NCBI GenBank assembly: GCA_017307505.1
Contig: JAFKEE010000035.1
Span: 103,285 to 167,284 of the forward strand
Length of the DNA stretch: 64,000 nt
Source of the DNA: Acidobacteriota bacterium
Lineage (GTDB): Bacteria; Acidobacteriota; Terriglobia; Bryobacterales; Bryobacteraceae
Direction: 5' to 3'
The notes beneath the pieces are model-generated. The model was not told the origin of the DNA. It worked only from the letters and a program-made list of their open reading frames with translations, and did not search any database. Positions 54,059-63,481 of the stretch are shown piece by piece (positions within the stretch are counted from its first letter, which is position 1; every line of letters starts with the position of its first letter). Both the position numbers and the translations under genes were made by a program.

Positions 54059-57000
54059 GTGCTGCGTTGGCTCATCCTGCTTGGGTTCCTCGGCGTGGCC
54101 ACCGCCCAGCCGGCCGTGGATGCCGCCTATTTGCGCGCGTGGCAACTAAAGGGACAAGGACGCTCCAGGGAAGCAATCCCCATTCTGCAATCGATCCTCG
54201 AGAGCGGTCGCGGAAACGCCATCACGATCAACCTCCTCGTGGCGGCATATCATCAAGCCGATTTGGACGCATCCGGCGAAATTTATTTCCGCAGCCGGAT
54301 CGCTACGACACCATCGGATGGGCTGGCCCACATGGGACTCGCCCTCCTGCTGAGCGCGCGAGCCATCAATGAGGGGGCCCTGGTGGCGGCGAGTGCCTGC
54401 GTCCGCCACGATCCCTCGCTCACAGAGTGCTATGAGCTGATTGCCTCCAACCCCAGGGCGTTAGTCTCTGTGAAGGATGCGGTCGAACGCTTTGTGAGGC
54501 CTGTACTACAGGACTCGAACCGTGCTGAATCTCAATACGCACGGTGTCTTTTCCATACCGCCTCGGGCGACACCGCCAAGGCTCTGGAAGCAGGCGAGGC
54601 AGCTCTCCACCTTGCGCTGGAGCGCCGAGACCCACTGTTGCTGGCCAGGATTGAGGATGCGATGCTGAACGCCTACTTCGTCCAGGCGCCGAGGAACTTG
54701 CAGGCGGCTCTGCATCACGCCTCCGAAGCCTGCCGGTACGCCCTGCAATCCTCAGATCCCCAGGCGGAGCTGGTTTTCTGCGAGCGTCCCGCCTCCATGC
54801 GAATTTTGCTGGATGGTTCCGGCGAGAGAGCCTTTGAGGCGCTGATCGAACGCGCCCGAACGCTGAATCACCCAATCCGGGAGGCAGGACTGGAGAGGGA
54901 GCTAGGGCAGAATCTCGCACAGAGGGGCCGGCTGGACGAAGCTCTGCAGCACCTCGACCGTGCTGTCGCCATCTGCGCCGCGCTGTCCGAATGCCGGGAT
55001 CTCGACGGCATATTGAGAATCAGAGGGCGGCTTCAGATGCGCATGGGTGCTTATGAATCCGCCATCTCGTCACTGGAAGAGGCTTTGATCAGCGGGAATG
55101 CCGTTCTGACACCAGGTCCTCGTGCCCATGTGCTCGCCTCCCTGACCGTCGCCCATAATCAGGCCGGCAATGCGCTGGACGCCATCCGGACGGCCGAAGA
55201 AGCGGTACGGCTCTTCCGCCAGACTGGCCAGGATTGGCAGGCCGGCGCCGAACTCAGCGATGTCGGCTGGGCCTATCTGACCCTGGGCGACTTCCCAACG
55301 GCGGTGCGCTATTTTGAGGAGTCTCTGGCAAGCGCCCACCGCTTTAGAGACCCGGGAGAGGTCGCTCGCAACAGCAACCTGTTGGCGGAAGCGCACCTGG
55401 AAATGGGCCAGCCAGCCCTCGCCCGGAAGGACCTCCTGCCCGCGCTGAATGCAAGCGGGGCGACAACGGAACCTCAGTTCCAGATCCGGACGTATACCCT
55501 GCTCGGCGAAGCGGAGAGCCAGTTGGGCCTCCACGAATCGGCCCGGCAGCATCTGGAATCTGCTCTCCAGTCCGTGGCCAGCCTCAAAGATGCATGGCTG
55601 GAAGCAGAAATCTGGAATGCGCTGGGCCGGCATCTGCTGCGGACCGGCGCCCTCGATGACGCCGGGCGGGCATTCCAGTCGTGTCTGACCATCGCGGAGC
55701 GCGGCCGGCTCAAACGGCAGATGCAGGCCGCACGCAGTGGCTTGGCCGCCATCGCTCAGCGGCGGAATCAACCGGAACTGGCGTTGGAGTGGCTGCAGAA
55801 GTCGGTCGACGCATTAGAGTCGCTGCGCTCGGCCGCGCCGGGCCCGGAACTCCGGACCGGCTTGATGCAAAGGAATTCGGCGGTCTACTCCGAGCTGATT
55901 CAGACCGCAAGCAGCCTGCACCAGCAGCATCCGGAGGCAGGCTACGAGAAGCTCGCGCTGACCTACAGTGAACGAGGCCGGGCGCGCGTCCTGCTCGACC
56001 TGCTGGAGGAGTCGAGAGCCGGATTCAAGGCCGGGCTCACCCCGCAGCAGGCGGCGCGGCAGAGAGCACTCGAGCAGAAGCTGTCCACGGCCATCAGCAG
56101 GGATCGCGAGGTCGACAGCGCAGCGACCCACGCTGCTGTCGATCGTGCCGAGCTGGACTTGAAGCAGTGGTCCACGGAGCTGCGAGTCGAGAATCCGAAA
56201 TTCCACCAGTTGAAGTACCCGGAGCCGCTCGACGCCGCGGGCATTCAGAAACTTGCCGCCGAGAGGAACGTGACGATCGTCGTGTATGATCTGGGCCGCA
56301 ACTCCTCCCGGGTCTGGGTGGCGGACGCCGGCGGATTGCATTCGGCTTCCGTACCGCCGGAGCGGATAGTGTCGGCCATGGTGCGTCGACTGCGAACGAG
56401 CCTGTCGAAACATCCGGCTGGCTCCGCGGCCGAGGACTATCGGGAGCCGGCCCGCCAACTCGACAGGGTACTGATCGGTCCCATCCGGACTCATCTCGGG
56501 AAAAGCGCGGCCACGGTGATCGTGCCGGATGGCATTCTTCACTACCTGCCCTTCGAAGTTCTTTTGGGGCCCGATAACCGGTTCCTCATCGAACGGACCG
56601 CGATCAGCTATGCACCCTCCGCCAGCGTCTTCGGGGAACTCGAGCGCAGCGGATCCGGAAGGGCGCGCCAGGAGCTGTTTGCCCTCGGGAATCCCGACTT
56701 CGGCGCACGGGCGGCCCGGTCAGCCCGAGCGGGCGACACGGTCACGCGGGACGTATACCGGGCTGCCGGACTCAGCCTCCGGCCCCTCCCCGGAACCGAG
56801 GCCGAAACGCGCTCCATCACCGGCCTGTTCGCACCAGGCAGCACCCGGCTGCTGCTGGGCCGGCAGGCGAACGAGACACTACTGAAGAGTGAGCCGCTGC
56901 GCGACTTCCGCCGCCTGCATCTGGCGACCCATGCCCTGATTGACGAACGGGCGCCGGCGCGCAGTGGCCTCGTGCTGTCGCTGGTGGACAGCGGCAAAGA

Positions 57001-57349
57001 CGATGGAGTGCTGCAACTGAGCGAGATCATGGGCCTGACCCTGGATGCCGATCTGGTCACGCTCTCGGCGTGTCAGACCGGGTTAGGGGCCCTGGTGCGA
57101 GGAGAAGGGATGGTCGGTTTCAGCCGGGCGTTCCTGTTCGCCGGAGCCAGACGCCTGGCGGTGAGCCTGTGGCCGGTGAACGACACGGTCACGCCGGATC
57201 TGATGCTCGGCTTCTATCGCGGCATGCGGGATGGGGAGACGCCCTCGAAAGCCCTGCGGTCGGTAAAACTGCAAATGATCAAGTCGACCATTCCCGCCTA
57301 CCGCCATCCTCACTACTGGGCCGGTTTCGTGCTGGTCGGCGCCCGGTAG
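54059..57349 (+). CDS. TPR-CHAT domain protein (caspase-like protease), 1096 aa, secreted or anchored
   Basis: A signal peptide ('MLRWLILLGFLGVATAQPAV') is followed by ~650 residues of TPR-like helical repeats, a coiled linker and a C-terminal CHAT domain. The CHAT catalytic pair is visible: His958 in 'HLATHALIDERAP' and Cys1005 in 'VTLSACQTGLGALVRGEG'. Further conserved elements are 'VIVPDGILHYLPFEVLLGPD' and 'PVNDTVTPDLMLGFYRGM'. Start GTG at 54059 with an AGGAG site. It is co-operonic with an ECF sigma and a membrane anti-sigma factor. An exported CHAT protease could cleave the anti-sigma's outer domain, or be its regulated target; both are inference. Confidence 0.9.
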   Translation: MLRWLILLGFLGVATAQPAVDAAYLRAWQLKGQGRSREAIPILQSILESGRGNAITINLLVAAYHQADLDASGEIYFRSRIATTPSDGLAHMGLALLLSARAINEGALVAASACVRHDPSLTECYELIASNPRALVSVKDAVERFVRPVLQDSNRAESQYARCLFHTASGDTAKALEAGEAALHLALERRDPLLLARIEDAMLNAYFVQAPRNLQAALHHASEACRYALQSSDPQAELVFCERPASMRILLDGSGERAFEALIERARTLNHPIREAGLERELGQNLAQRGRLDEALQHLDRAVAICAALSECRDLDGILRIRGRLQMRMGAYESAISSLEEALISGNAVLTPGPRAHVLASLTVAHNQAGNALDAIRTAEEAVRLFRQTGQDWQAGAELSDVGWAYLTLGDFPTAVRYFEESLASAHRFRDPGEVARNSNLLAEAHLEMGQPALARKDLLPALNASGATTEPQFQIRTYTLLGEAESQLGLHESARQHLESALQSVASLKDAWLEAEIWNALGRHLLRTGALDDAGRAFQSCLTIAERGRLKRQMQAARSGLAAIAQRRNQPELALEWLQKSVDALESLRSAAPGPELRTGLMQRNSAVYSELIQTASSLHQQHPEAGYEKLALTYSERGRARVLLDLLEESRAGFKAGLTPQQAARQRALEQKLSTAISRDREVDSAATHAAVDRAELDLKQWSTELRVENPKFHQLKYPEPLDAAGIQKLAAERNVTIVVYDLGRNSSRVWVADAGGLHSASVPPERIVSAMVRRLRTSLSKHPAGSAAEDYREPARQLDRVLIGPIRTHLGKSAATVIVPDGILHYLPFEVLLGPDNRFLIERTAISYAPSASVFGELERSGSGRARQELFALGNPDFGARAARSARAGDTVTRDVYRAAGLSLRPLPGTEAETRSITGLFAPGSTRLLLGRQANETLLKSEPLRDFRRLHLATHALIDERAPARSGLVLSLVDSGKDDGVLQLSEIMGLTLDADLVTLSACQTGLGALVRGEGMVGFSRAFLFAGARRLAVSLWPVNDTVTPDLMLGFYRGMRDGETPSKALRSVKLQMIKSTIPAYRHPHYWAGFVLVGAR

Positions 57350-57837
57350 AATTCATTCCGGACAGTATAGAGGCTAGTCCAGGAGATGAAGGCACGACGG
57401 AATAGCGCGAGCAAGTGACATTCACGTTTGAACACGTGTGGTCAGGGCTGCGATTCAGCGATAACCAAGATCCTTTGGTAGAGATTTACCTGAGCGGCCG
57501 GCTGGAAACTGGCCTGTATTCTGCCAAAACTGAGTCGGCGGCGAGTCCTTAGCAACTTCGGGTAGTGGCGAGCGACTATCAGAGCCTCCACCTGGCAGAG
57601 TTGCTGACTTCGGACAAGGTGGTGATTTCCGCGCAAGACTTCACTAAAGGTCAGTCTGTCTTGATGCCCACTTCGAGTTGAGAGGTCTGCTTGTATTTAC
57701 GAGGGCGTCCTCACATGCCCTCGCCTACTCTGCTTGCGTGACCAAAATCCGGAGCGCCGACCATCCGCACAGGATTCATATCGCAACGCGGGATCTGGCA
57801 CATCGTTGATTGCGGATTCGGGAGTTCCGGGTGCTGA
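57350..57837. other. intergenic, no gene seen; hairpin near right end
   Basis: About 490 bases without a convincing gene; lower GC than before. A hairpin CGAGGGC (57700-57706)/GCCCTCG (57717-57723) with a ten-base loop lies here, without a T-run. Possibly the decayed end of an older gene. Confidence 0.4.
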
Positions 57838-58743
57838 TCAGAGCGGTGGCACGAAGAGATCGTCGCCAAGTTTGAACTTTATCCGACCGCCGTCGATGAC
57901 AGCGAAGGCTTCGGTGCCCATCTGAACAAGACAGAGAGTCACCGGTGGAGTGAGCGCGCCGGATGCGAGCATCGGTGCCAGCTTGACTTTGAGGGCATCT
58001 TCCGTCTGGCTGCAGAGCCTCTTAATTTTGGTGACCTCAAGGGCGACTTTTCCGCTCTTGCCGCTGGTTGTGACGCCGCCGCCCGGACCAACATGGATCG
58101 TCCCATCCGGTCGTTGGGTGAGTGAGTTGATGCCAGCCTTACGCAGCGTTTCGATCTCTAGATCGGTATTGTTGTTCTGGAGCGCAATGACCTTCATGCC
58201 CGGCGGGTTGGTCGAACCACCCACCGAACTGGAGGCGATCAGGCGCGGCCATGTCGTGTGTACGAGGTCCAAGAGGCTTGTCTGCGACCAAGCGCCGTGG
58301 GCATAGCAACCGAGGCTGTAGAAGTCATCGTCCCTAACGAGCGAGAATAGAACAGGCTCTGTGCGTGCTATGAAGCCGCGCTTGGTCGGATGCGGCCCAG
58401 TGCCAAGATGGAAGTGCTGGATGCCGAAATCATTCAGCATTCCGTCGTTGAAAACCGCGCTTTCCAGCCTTGTGCTCTGATACGGGCGAAGGTCCGCGCC
58501 CGCCGCAACCGCCGCGAGGAACGCCTGTTCGCCAACTACTAGATGCGCGGGGACAGAATAGCTTGCCTTATGGACGTTGCGCGGACGTCTCGCCACGCGC
58601 CGATGCCGGACATTTGCATAGGAGCGGATGATCTCGGCTGCGGGTCCCGTGGGCGGGGTGTAGCCGGCTGCCTGCAATTCCTTCGTGCACATCAATGCGT
58701 AGTCGGCGTGAAGATCCATTCGGATATCGTCGCTATTTGGCAC
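57838..58743 (-). CDS. uncharacterised protein, 301 aa
   Basis: I do not recognise a family. The middle has a compact motif-rich block, 'NDGMLNDFGIQHFHLGTGPH' followed by 'RTEPVLFSLVRDDDFYSLGC', with closely spaced His/Asp residues that could bind metal or be catalytic. The N-terminal ~70 residues are helical and basic; the C terminus is beta-rich ('EAFAVIDGGRIKFKLGDDLF'). There is no signal peptide. Its neighbours (RAYT, unknown) suggest an accessory region, so a mobile or defence-related role is possible but unproven. Confidence 0.6.
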   Translation of the reverse strand: MPNSDDIRMDLHADYALMCTKELQAAGYTPPTGPAAEIIRSYANVRHRRVARRPRNVHKASYSVPAHLVVGEQAFLAAVAAGADLRPYQSTRLESAVFNDGMLNDFGIQHFHLGTGPHPTKRGFIARTEPVLFSLVRDDDFYSLGCYAHGAWSQTSLLDLVHTTWPRLIASSSVGGSTNPPGMKVIALQNNNTDLEIETLRKAGINSLTQRPDGTIHVGPGGGVTTSGKSGKVALEVTKIKRLCSQTEDALKVKLAPMLASGALTPPVTLCLVQMGTEAFAVIDGGRIKFKLGDDLFVPPL

Positions 58744-58898
58744 AATTCCTCTCCTGAATATTTCAGCGCGGCATGTGGGATCAAGGCAAAGGGGACGTCA
58801 TGGCCTGTCACTCCCGCTTTACCCGTATATTTTCCCAGACAATACTCTCCAGTATTCTACTCTCAGCGGCCACTCCCGATCACAGTGAATCCGCCCAA

Positions 58899-59576
58899 TC
58901 ACCTTCTGGCTCTCAGTACCTCACCCCCCCTCGCCGGGGCCTGCTCGCCGGCCACCTTCGCCCAAAGCAGAGCTCGTCTCGCGTGCATTTCCTCCCTAAA
59001 CTCTTGATCCCCAAAAGGCTGGCCAGAGTGTGTCGCACGGCGCAGCGCTCTTAACTCGACTTCCAATTCCGGTTCACTCAGCAGCCGCGCCCAAGCCGCA
59101 GCGCCACCAGTCGCGCGCCAGAACGACAGGTCCGCAATCCGAGCGGGATCTTCCCCTGATAGATAAGCCTCCGCGCTGGACCATTCATAGCACCGCGGCT
59201 CTGCCACCAGTCCGGCCCGGACCGGGTTCATCTCCACATAGCGCAAGACCGCCCACAGATGCGATGCGCCCAACGGACAGGAATTGAACCGGTTCTGCCA
59301 AAGGTGCCCACAACGCCCCCGGCGAGCGTTCAAGTATTGAGCGTAGCGGCCGTGCACACGTTGCATCACTTCGGCCAGGACAGGCACCTCATGCGGCACG
59401 GCAATCAGGTGGATTTGATTGGACATCAGGCAATAAGCCAGAATCGGGAGGTTGCTGACATCCGCCTGTTCGCGTAACAAGCGCAGGTAAGTCAGTCGGT
59501 CGCGATGGGAGTGGAACACCCCCTGGCGGTCGCTACTTCGTTGCGCAACGCGATCCGCGAAGCCGGGCGCAAGCAA
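58899..59576 (-). mobile_element. REP-associated tyrosine transposase (RAYT)-like gene with degenerate HUH motif
   Basis: A 225-residue Y1-transposase-like protein: 'APGFADRVAQRSSDRQGVFH' at the start (usually R-G-N-x-R-Q), then 'YCLMSNQIHLIAVP', 'HGRYAQYLNARRGRCGHLWQ' and 'LRYVEMNPVRAGLV', typical of IS200/RAYT-type enzymes. In active relatives the HUH motif reads N-H-x-H-L; here it is N-Q-I-H-L (Gln54), so one metal-binding His is gone. The TTG start at 59576 is preceded directly by an in-frame TGA, so the normal N terminus is missing. Both features argue that it is a decaying, probably inactive, copy. No flanking REP pair was identified with certainty. Confidence 0.75.
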
Positions 59577-59715
59577 TCAAGCGGAGCGAGGAATTCTGAT
59601 CCATCAGTTCGCGTGAGGATGAAAACTATCTACCCAAATTCGAGCGTGACGCTCCAGTGGACGTCCTGCTTTCCAGACAAACAAAGCGGTAGGATGGTCC
59701 CGAGACGCGCAGCAG

Positions 59716-60453
59716 ATGCTCCTATGCAATCAGCCGATCATTGACAGATGGCGCCCCAATTTCTCGTCATCGGGGGTGGCTGATCCCATCTGGACAAGAC
59801 TGAGATATGGGAAGACGGTATTGTGCAACTCGCTTGAGTGGGCCGATTGGAGCGGCAATCCTGTTCAAGTCGAGTTATGTGACTTTTGCGGAACGGCAGG
59901 CTGTGCATCAGGTGGGTACGTACACGTCTCAGCCCTTGGGGAGACGGTTCTCTGGACCATGCCCAATGGGGTGACTGAAACAGACATTGGGGAAGGGCAA
60001 CTGTTTCCGGCCACTGTGATTGAAGAATTCGGATCTGTTGCCTTTCCGGTCGGCGTGTGGGAATCGCTCCGTGTCGCGGCGCCTGAAGTTCCGACCTTTG
60101 GAAGCCTCGCTCGGGCGGACGGAGGTGCTCTTCGGGATGCGTGGGCCATCGGCCAGTCCCGCCCGAGAGCTGTCGATAGGCTCGTGCCATTGCTGCGGGA
60201 GTGCCTTGTCGCTGCGGACTCACTCGACATCGGTGATGCGATGCAATGGATTGAGCATTGGTTGCGCTGGTTTGATGAAAGGGCCGCCAGTTATGTTGAG
60301 GGCACCTTGGCAAGTCCGGAGAGCACGGGATCGAGAATTGAGACGCTCTATTTTAATGGCCCTGGCACAGCGGACTGGGCGGCCCTGGCAGAAGTGAACG
60401 GTTCCTTCGTGCCCGCATTCAATTCGAATCACATCTTCATTCCAGGTGGCTAG
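59716..60453 (+). CDS. uncharacterised protein, 245 aa
   Basis: I do not recognise a family. The N-terminal part has a cysteine cluster 'LCDFCGTAGCASGGYVHVSA' (C-x2-C-x4-C) that may bind zinc. The rest is alpha/beta with 'AMQWIEHWLRWFDERAASYV' as a likely helix and a beta end 'NSNHIFIPGG'. The ATG at 59716 has no good ribosome site. It is divergent from the RAYT gene, 139 bases away, in lower-GC DNA, so it may be an acquired gene. Confidence 0.5.
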   Translation: MLLCNQPIIDRWRPNFSSSGVADPIWTRLRYGKTVLCNSLEWADWSGNPVQVELCDFCGTAGCASGGYVHVSALGETVLWTMPNGVTETDIGEGQLFPATVIEEFGSVAFPVGVWESLRVAAPEVPTFGSLARADGGALRDAWAIGQSRPRAVDRLVPLLRECLVAADSLDIGDAMQWIEHWLRWFDERAASYVEGTLASPESTGSRIETLYFNGPGTADWAALAEVNGSFVPAFNSNHIFIPGG

Positions 60454-61337
60454 CCCCTGACCGTCAAGACGAAGAGCATCTGCAACGCGGTATTGTCCGC
60501 AAACGCCCGTTCACTGGCTCACCACAGACTTCGCCGGTTCCAGTACAACGCGCTCGTCGGGATTGTAGTAGTCGTAGAGGACCGATTGCGCTGCGCGCGC
60601 CTTCATCGCATACCGAGGAAAGGCACGGGGACGGCCTGACCCGCACCTTCGACAAATGAAGGCAATGGCACGACTTCGCTCTCACCGCCAGGCTCACCGG
60701 CAGCAGCGATCGGGCCCCGCCGAGTCCCGGATCGGCATCGCAATTCTCCAAAACCAACACAACATCAACAACATAAGCCCGACGCCCAGACTCCCGTTCC
60801 AATTCAATCTCGACGAACAGAGATGCATTCACTGCGATCCAATCCCCGTTGGGACGGGCCGCCGGCCCCACAGAGAATCGACCTCGCCTTGAAGAACGGA
60901 AACCCCGCAACAAAATGGGAGAGAAATAAGAGGCGCCCGGAGAGGTCAGCCGGAAGCATGCGGCAAAGCAGCTCCACGGCAGGCAAGATTTCTTCCGGAC
61001 CTCGCTGGCCCGCTTCCGCAACCGTGGGGACCTCGGCCAACCTCGCCACAACTTCCGCCTCAAGCACAAACAGCACAGTCCGTACCCGGCCACCAGCACG
61101 CCACGCCTGAACCTGCTTCCCTGGCGAACTACCGTCGCGCCAAATCTCTCGTCATATTATCCGCCCTGACCGACAGCCACGGTTAATTTGGATACAGATT
61201 CTCTCGAATCCGCATTGACTTTGCACAACATGAAACTCACTTTAGTATTGAGACCACACGCCAACTCGACTAGCAAACTCTGGTCTGATGGCGATGTCGT
61301 CACACATGAGAGACGAGATGTTTAAAGTTGCTCAACT
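60454..61337. other. intergenic, no gene seen; carries dispersed repeat copy A
   Basis: About 880 bases without a credible gene, although weak frames exist on both strands. It contains the 60885-60972 repeat (separate entry). Just upstream of 61338 the sequence becomes AT-rich, with TTGCAC (61221-61226) and TAGTAT (61243-61248) at a 16-base spacing as a weak candidate promoter for the VWFA gene. Confidence 0.4.
60885..60972. repeat. dispersed repeat, copy A (left of VWFA gene)
   Basis: Shares two conserved blocks with 63085-63183: CGCCTTGAAGAACGGAAAC at the left (one mismatch) and GTCAGCCGGAAGCATG at the right, plus the final GCAAAGCAGC. The spacing between blocks differs by insertions. The two copies bracket the VWFA gene in the same orientation. 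Confidence 0.7.
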
Positions 61338-62939
61338 GTGAAGAAATCATTGCTTCGTCGATCAGTACTTCTATCGTTGGTTTGTGCCGCCTTTGCCCAA
61401 ACACCCAGTTTTCGGATTGAGACGCGGTTGGTCGAAGTGCCCGTCGTGGTCAGGGACAAAAGGTCGGGCCAGGCAGTTGACGACCTGAAGGCAGAGGATT
61501 TCGTCCTTCTGGAGAACGGCAAACCGCGGAAGATCGAGTTCTTCAGCGTCTACCGGAACACCGCCCGCGTCCGGGCCTCACAGGAGTCGGCGGTGGAGCC
61601 CGAGGCCGAACCAGTGGTCTTCAGAAACAGGCGCGACGGGCCAGGCGAGGCGATGCCGGTGATCGCCGTGCTCATCGATGGCTACAACGCCCGGTTCGAG
61701 GACCAGTACTACGCAGCACAGGCTGCGGCAAAGGTGATCGAAGCGCGGGAGAAACGGGCTCTGTGGAGTGTCTACTTCCTGGGCAAGCACGGTATCCGCA
61801 TCCTTCATGACTATTCGACGAACACAGAGAGCGTCGTCGACCGGTTGAGAAGGCTCAAGTCAGCGGGCGATTCGGCCGAGGGCCTGGGCGCGGAGGCGGG
61901 CGAGTGGCGGCCCTATAGTATGAGCGATCTCGAGCGAAAGGCCAGCGACGGAGTCAGGAACGCCGAAGAGGAGTTGCGGATCATTACGACGCTCGCCTCG
62001 CTACGTGAAATAGGCCGCCACTTGAGCGCACTACCGGGCCGGAAGAGCCTCATCTGGCTGACAGCGGGTCTTTCGCTAAGCCGGATCGTTGCGAGCATGC
62101 CCCACCTCTGGCAACTCACTCTCGACACGCTCAACGACGCCAATGTTGCGGTCTACTCGATCGACTCCGAGGGCGTCCGGACACCGCGAGGGTTTCGGGC
62201 AGAGATCCCGGCCAGCCGGGGCGTCAGTTTGAAGAGCGGCCTGCGCAGCCCGATGGAGGACACCCATATCCTGGCCTCCCTATCGGAGGCCACCGGCGGA
62301 CGGTGGTTCATGAGTTCGAACGACCTGGCAAAGGGAGTGGAAGAGTCGCTGACTGACTCCCAGGTGGTTTATCGGCTTGCCTTCCGGACGTCGAGGGAGA
62401 AGTGGGACCGTGCCACGGTGGCGCTGAAGGTGAAGGTACCTGGACGGAAGGACCTCGACATCCGCCACAGGCTCAGCTACCTTGCTCGGCCCAGTGAACC
62501 GTTGGCGGAGAAAGCGCGCGACCGCCTGCTGGCCGACGCCATCACCAGTCCGCTCGAGGCGGTCGAGATCGGCGTAACGGCGCGGCTTTCGCCTGTCCCC
62601 GGTTCCTCTGAGACTCTGCTGAAGCTGACGCTCGAGGCCGATTCGGTGACGCTGAAACAAGACGGGGACCGGCACAGGGGACGCTTCGATGTCCGTTGCG
62701 TACAGGCCGCGGTAGATTCAAAGGTCATTGACGACTTCACCGACGAGGTGAATCTGAATTTGGCGGCGGCGGATGCCGAGCGGACTCACGAAGAGGGTTT
62801 TCACTATCAGCGGCAATTCCGCATCAACGCCGACGCGCATGTGCTGAAGATTGCCTTCTGCGATCATGCGACGGGCAGGCTGGGATCGTTGAGGGTGCCA
62901 TTGACGGGCGGAAGTGGCAAACGGCCTGACGCGAACTAA
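61338..62939 (+). CDS. secreted VWFA-related domain protein, acidobacterial type (TIGR03436-like)
   Basis: A 533-residue exported protein: signal peptide 'SVLLSLVCAAFAQTPSF', then 'RLVEVPVVVRDKRSGQAVDD' with 'LKAEDFVLLENGKPRKIEFF', the N-terminal signature of the TIGR03436 VWFA-related family. The von Willebrand A-like core has 'MPVIAVLIDGYNARFEDQYY', 'RKSLIWLTAGLSLSR' and 'VYSIDSEGVRTPRGF'. The canonical D-x-S-x-S is altered to D-G-Y-N-A, so the metal site may be lost. Start GTG at 61338. The role is unknown, probably protein-protein contact at the cell surface. Confidence 0.85.
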   Translation: MKKSLLRRSVLLSLVCAAFAQTPSFRIETRLVEVPVVVRDKRSGQAVDDLKAEDFVLLENGKPRKIEFFSVYRNTARVRASQESAVEPEAEPVVFRNRRDGPGEAMPVIAVLIDGYNARFEDQYYAAQAAAKVIEAREKRALWSVYFLGKHGIRILHDYSTNTESVVDRLRRLKSAGDSAEGLGAEAGEWRPYSMSDLERKASDGVRNAEEELRIITTLASLREIGRHLSALPGRKSLIWLTAGLSLSRIVASMPHLWQLTLDTLNDANVAVYSIDSEGVRTPRGFRAEIPASRGVSLKSGLRSPMEDTHILASLSEATGGRWFMSSNDLAKGVEESLTDSQVVYRLAFRTSREKWDRATVALKVKVPGRKDLDIRHRLSYLARPSEPLAEKARDRLLADAITSPLEAVEIGVTARLSPVPGSSETLLKLTLEADSVTLKQDGDRHRGRFDVRCVQAAVDSKVIDDFTDEVNLNLAAADAERTHEEGFHYQRQFRINADAHVLKIAFCDHATGRLGSLRVPLTGGSGKRPDAN

Positions 62940-63480
62940 GCACGGCGTCCACAAACCGGGGGATGCCCGGCTGTCCGTTGAAAGCAGCGGCTCTCGCGCA
63001 ACCATGCGACGACTTCCCGGGTTTGACAAATCCTCCGCGCCGGCTCGGTGCAGCCTGACCCGCACCTCCGATAGACGGCAGCCGCGCCTCGAAGAACGGA
63101 AACTCCGCAATAAAGAAGAGGCCCAACAACAGCCACCCAGGAACCGTCAGCCGGAAGCATGGGCAATGCGTCCGCAAAGCAGCCGAGGACCCCTCAACGA
63201 GGCGGGATTGGACAGCAACGCCCACCCAAACATTCCGACCAAAAGAGTCAAGGCCATTTTGCCTGGAGCCTCAAGCCGGTCCGCCCCCTTCCGCATTTAT
63301 TTGATCCCCTATTTTCAATCGCTTCCGCCTGCGTCTCACAAAAACGCTTGGAGCAAGGGGTTCTAATGCTGGCCGAGGATCCAACAATGAAGACTTACGC
63401 AATAACGAAGGCTGCACTGCACCGCCGGCAACGACAGCGAAATCCCGGCCCCCAGGCCGGCCCCCTGTTTCCCTCGCTTT
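62940..63480. other. intergenic, no gene seen; carries dispersed repeat copy B
   Basis: No convincing gene. Repeat copy B lies at 63085-63183. Around 63440-63470 are GC-rich inverted repeats. A six-base box CCCGCACC precedes both copies A and B at a distance. Confidence 0.4.
63085..63183. repeat. dispersed repeat, copy B (right of VWFA gene)
   Basis: Partner of 60885-60972. The left block CGCCTCGAAGAACGGAAAC and the right block GTCAGCCGGAAGCATG match copy A nearly exactly; the middle differs by indels. Both copies have the same orientation. Confidence 0.7.
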
Positions 63481-63481
63481 T

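Noticed and set aside
60464..61099. Minus-strand open frame of 211 codons
   Set aside because: No ribosome site and erratic composition; it reads through dispersed repeat copy A.
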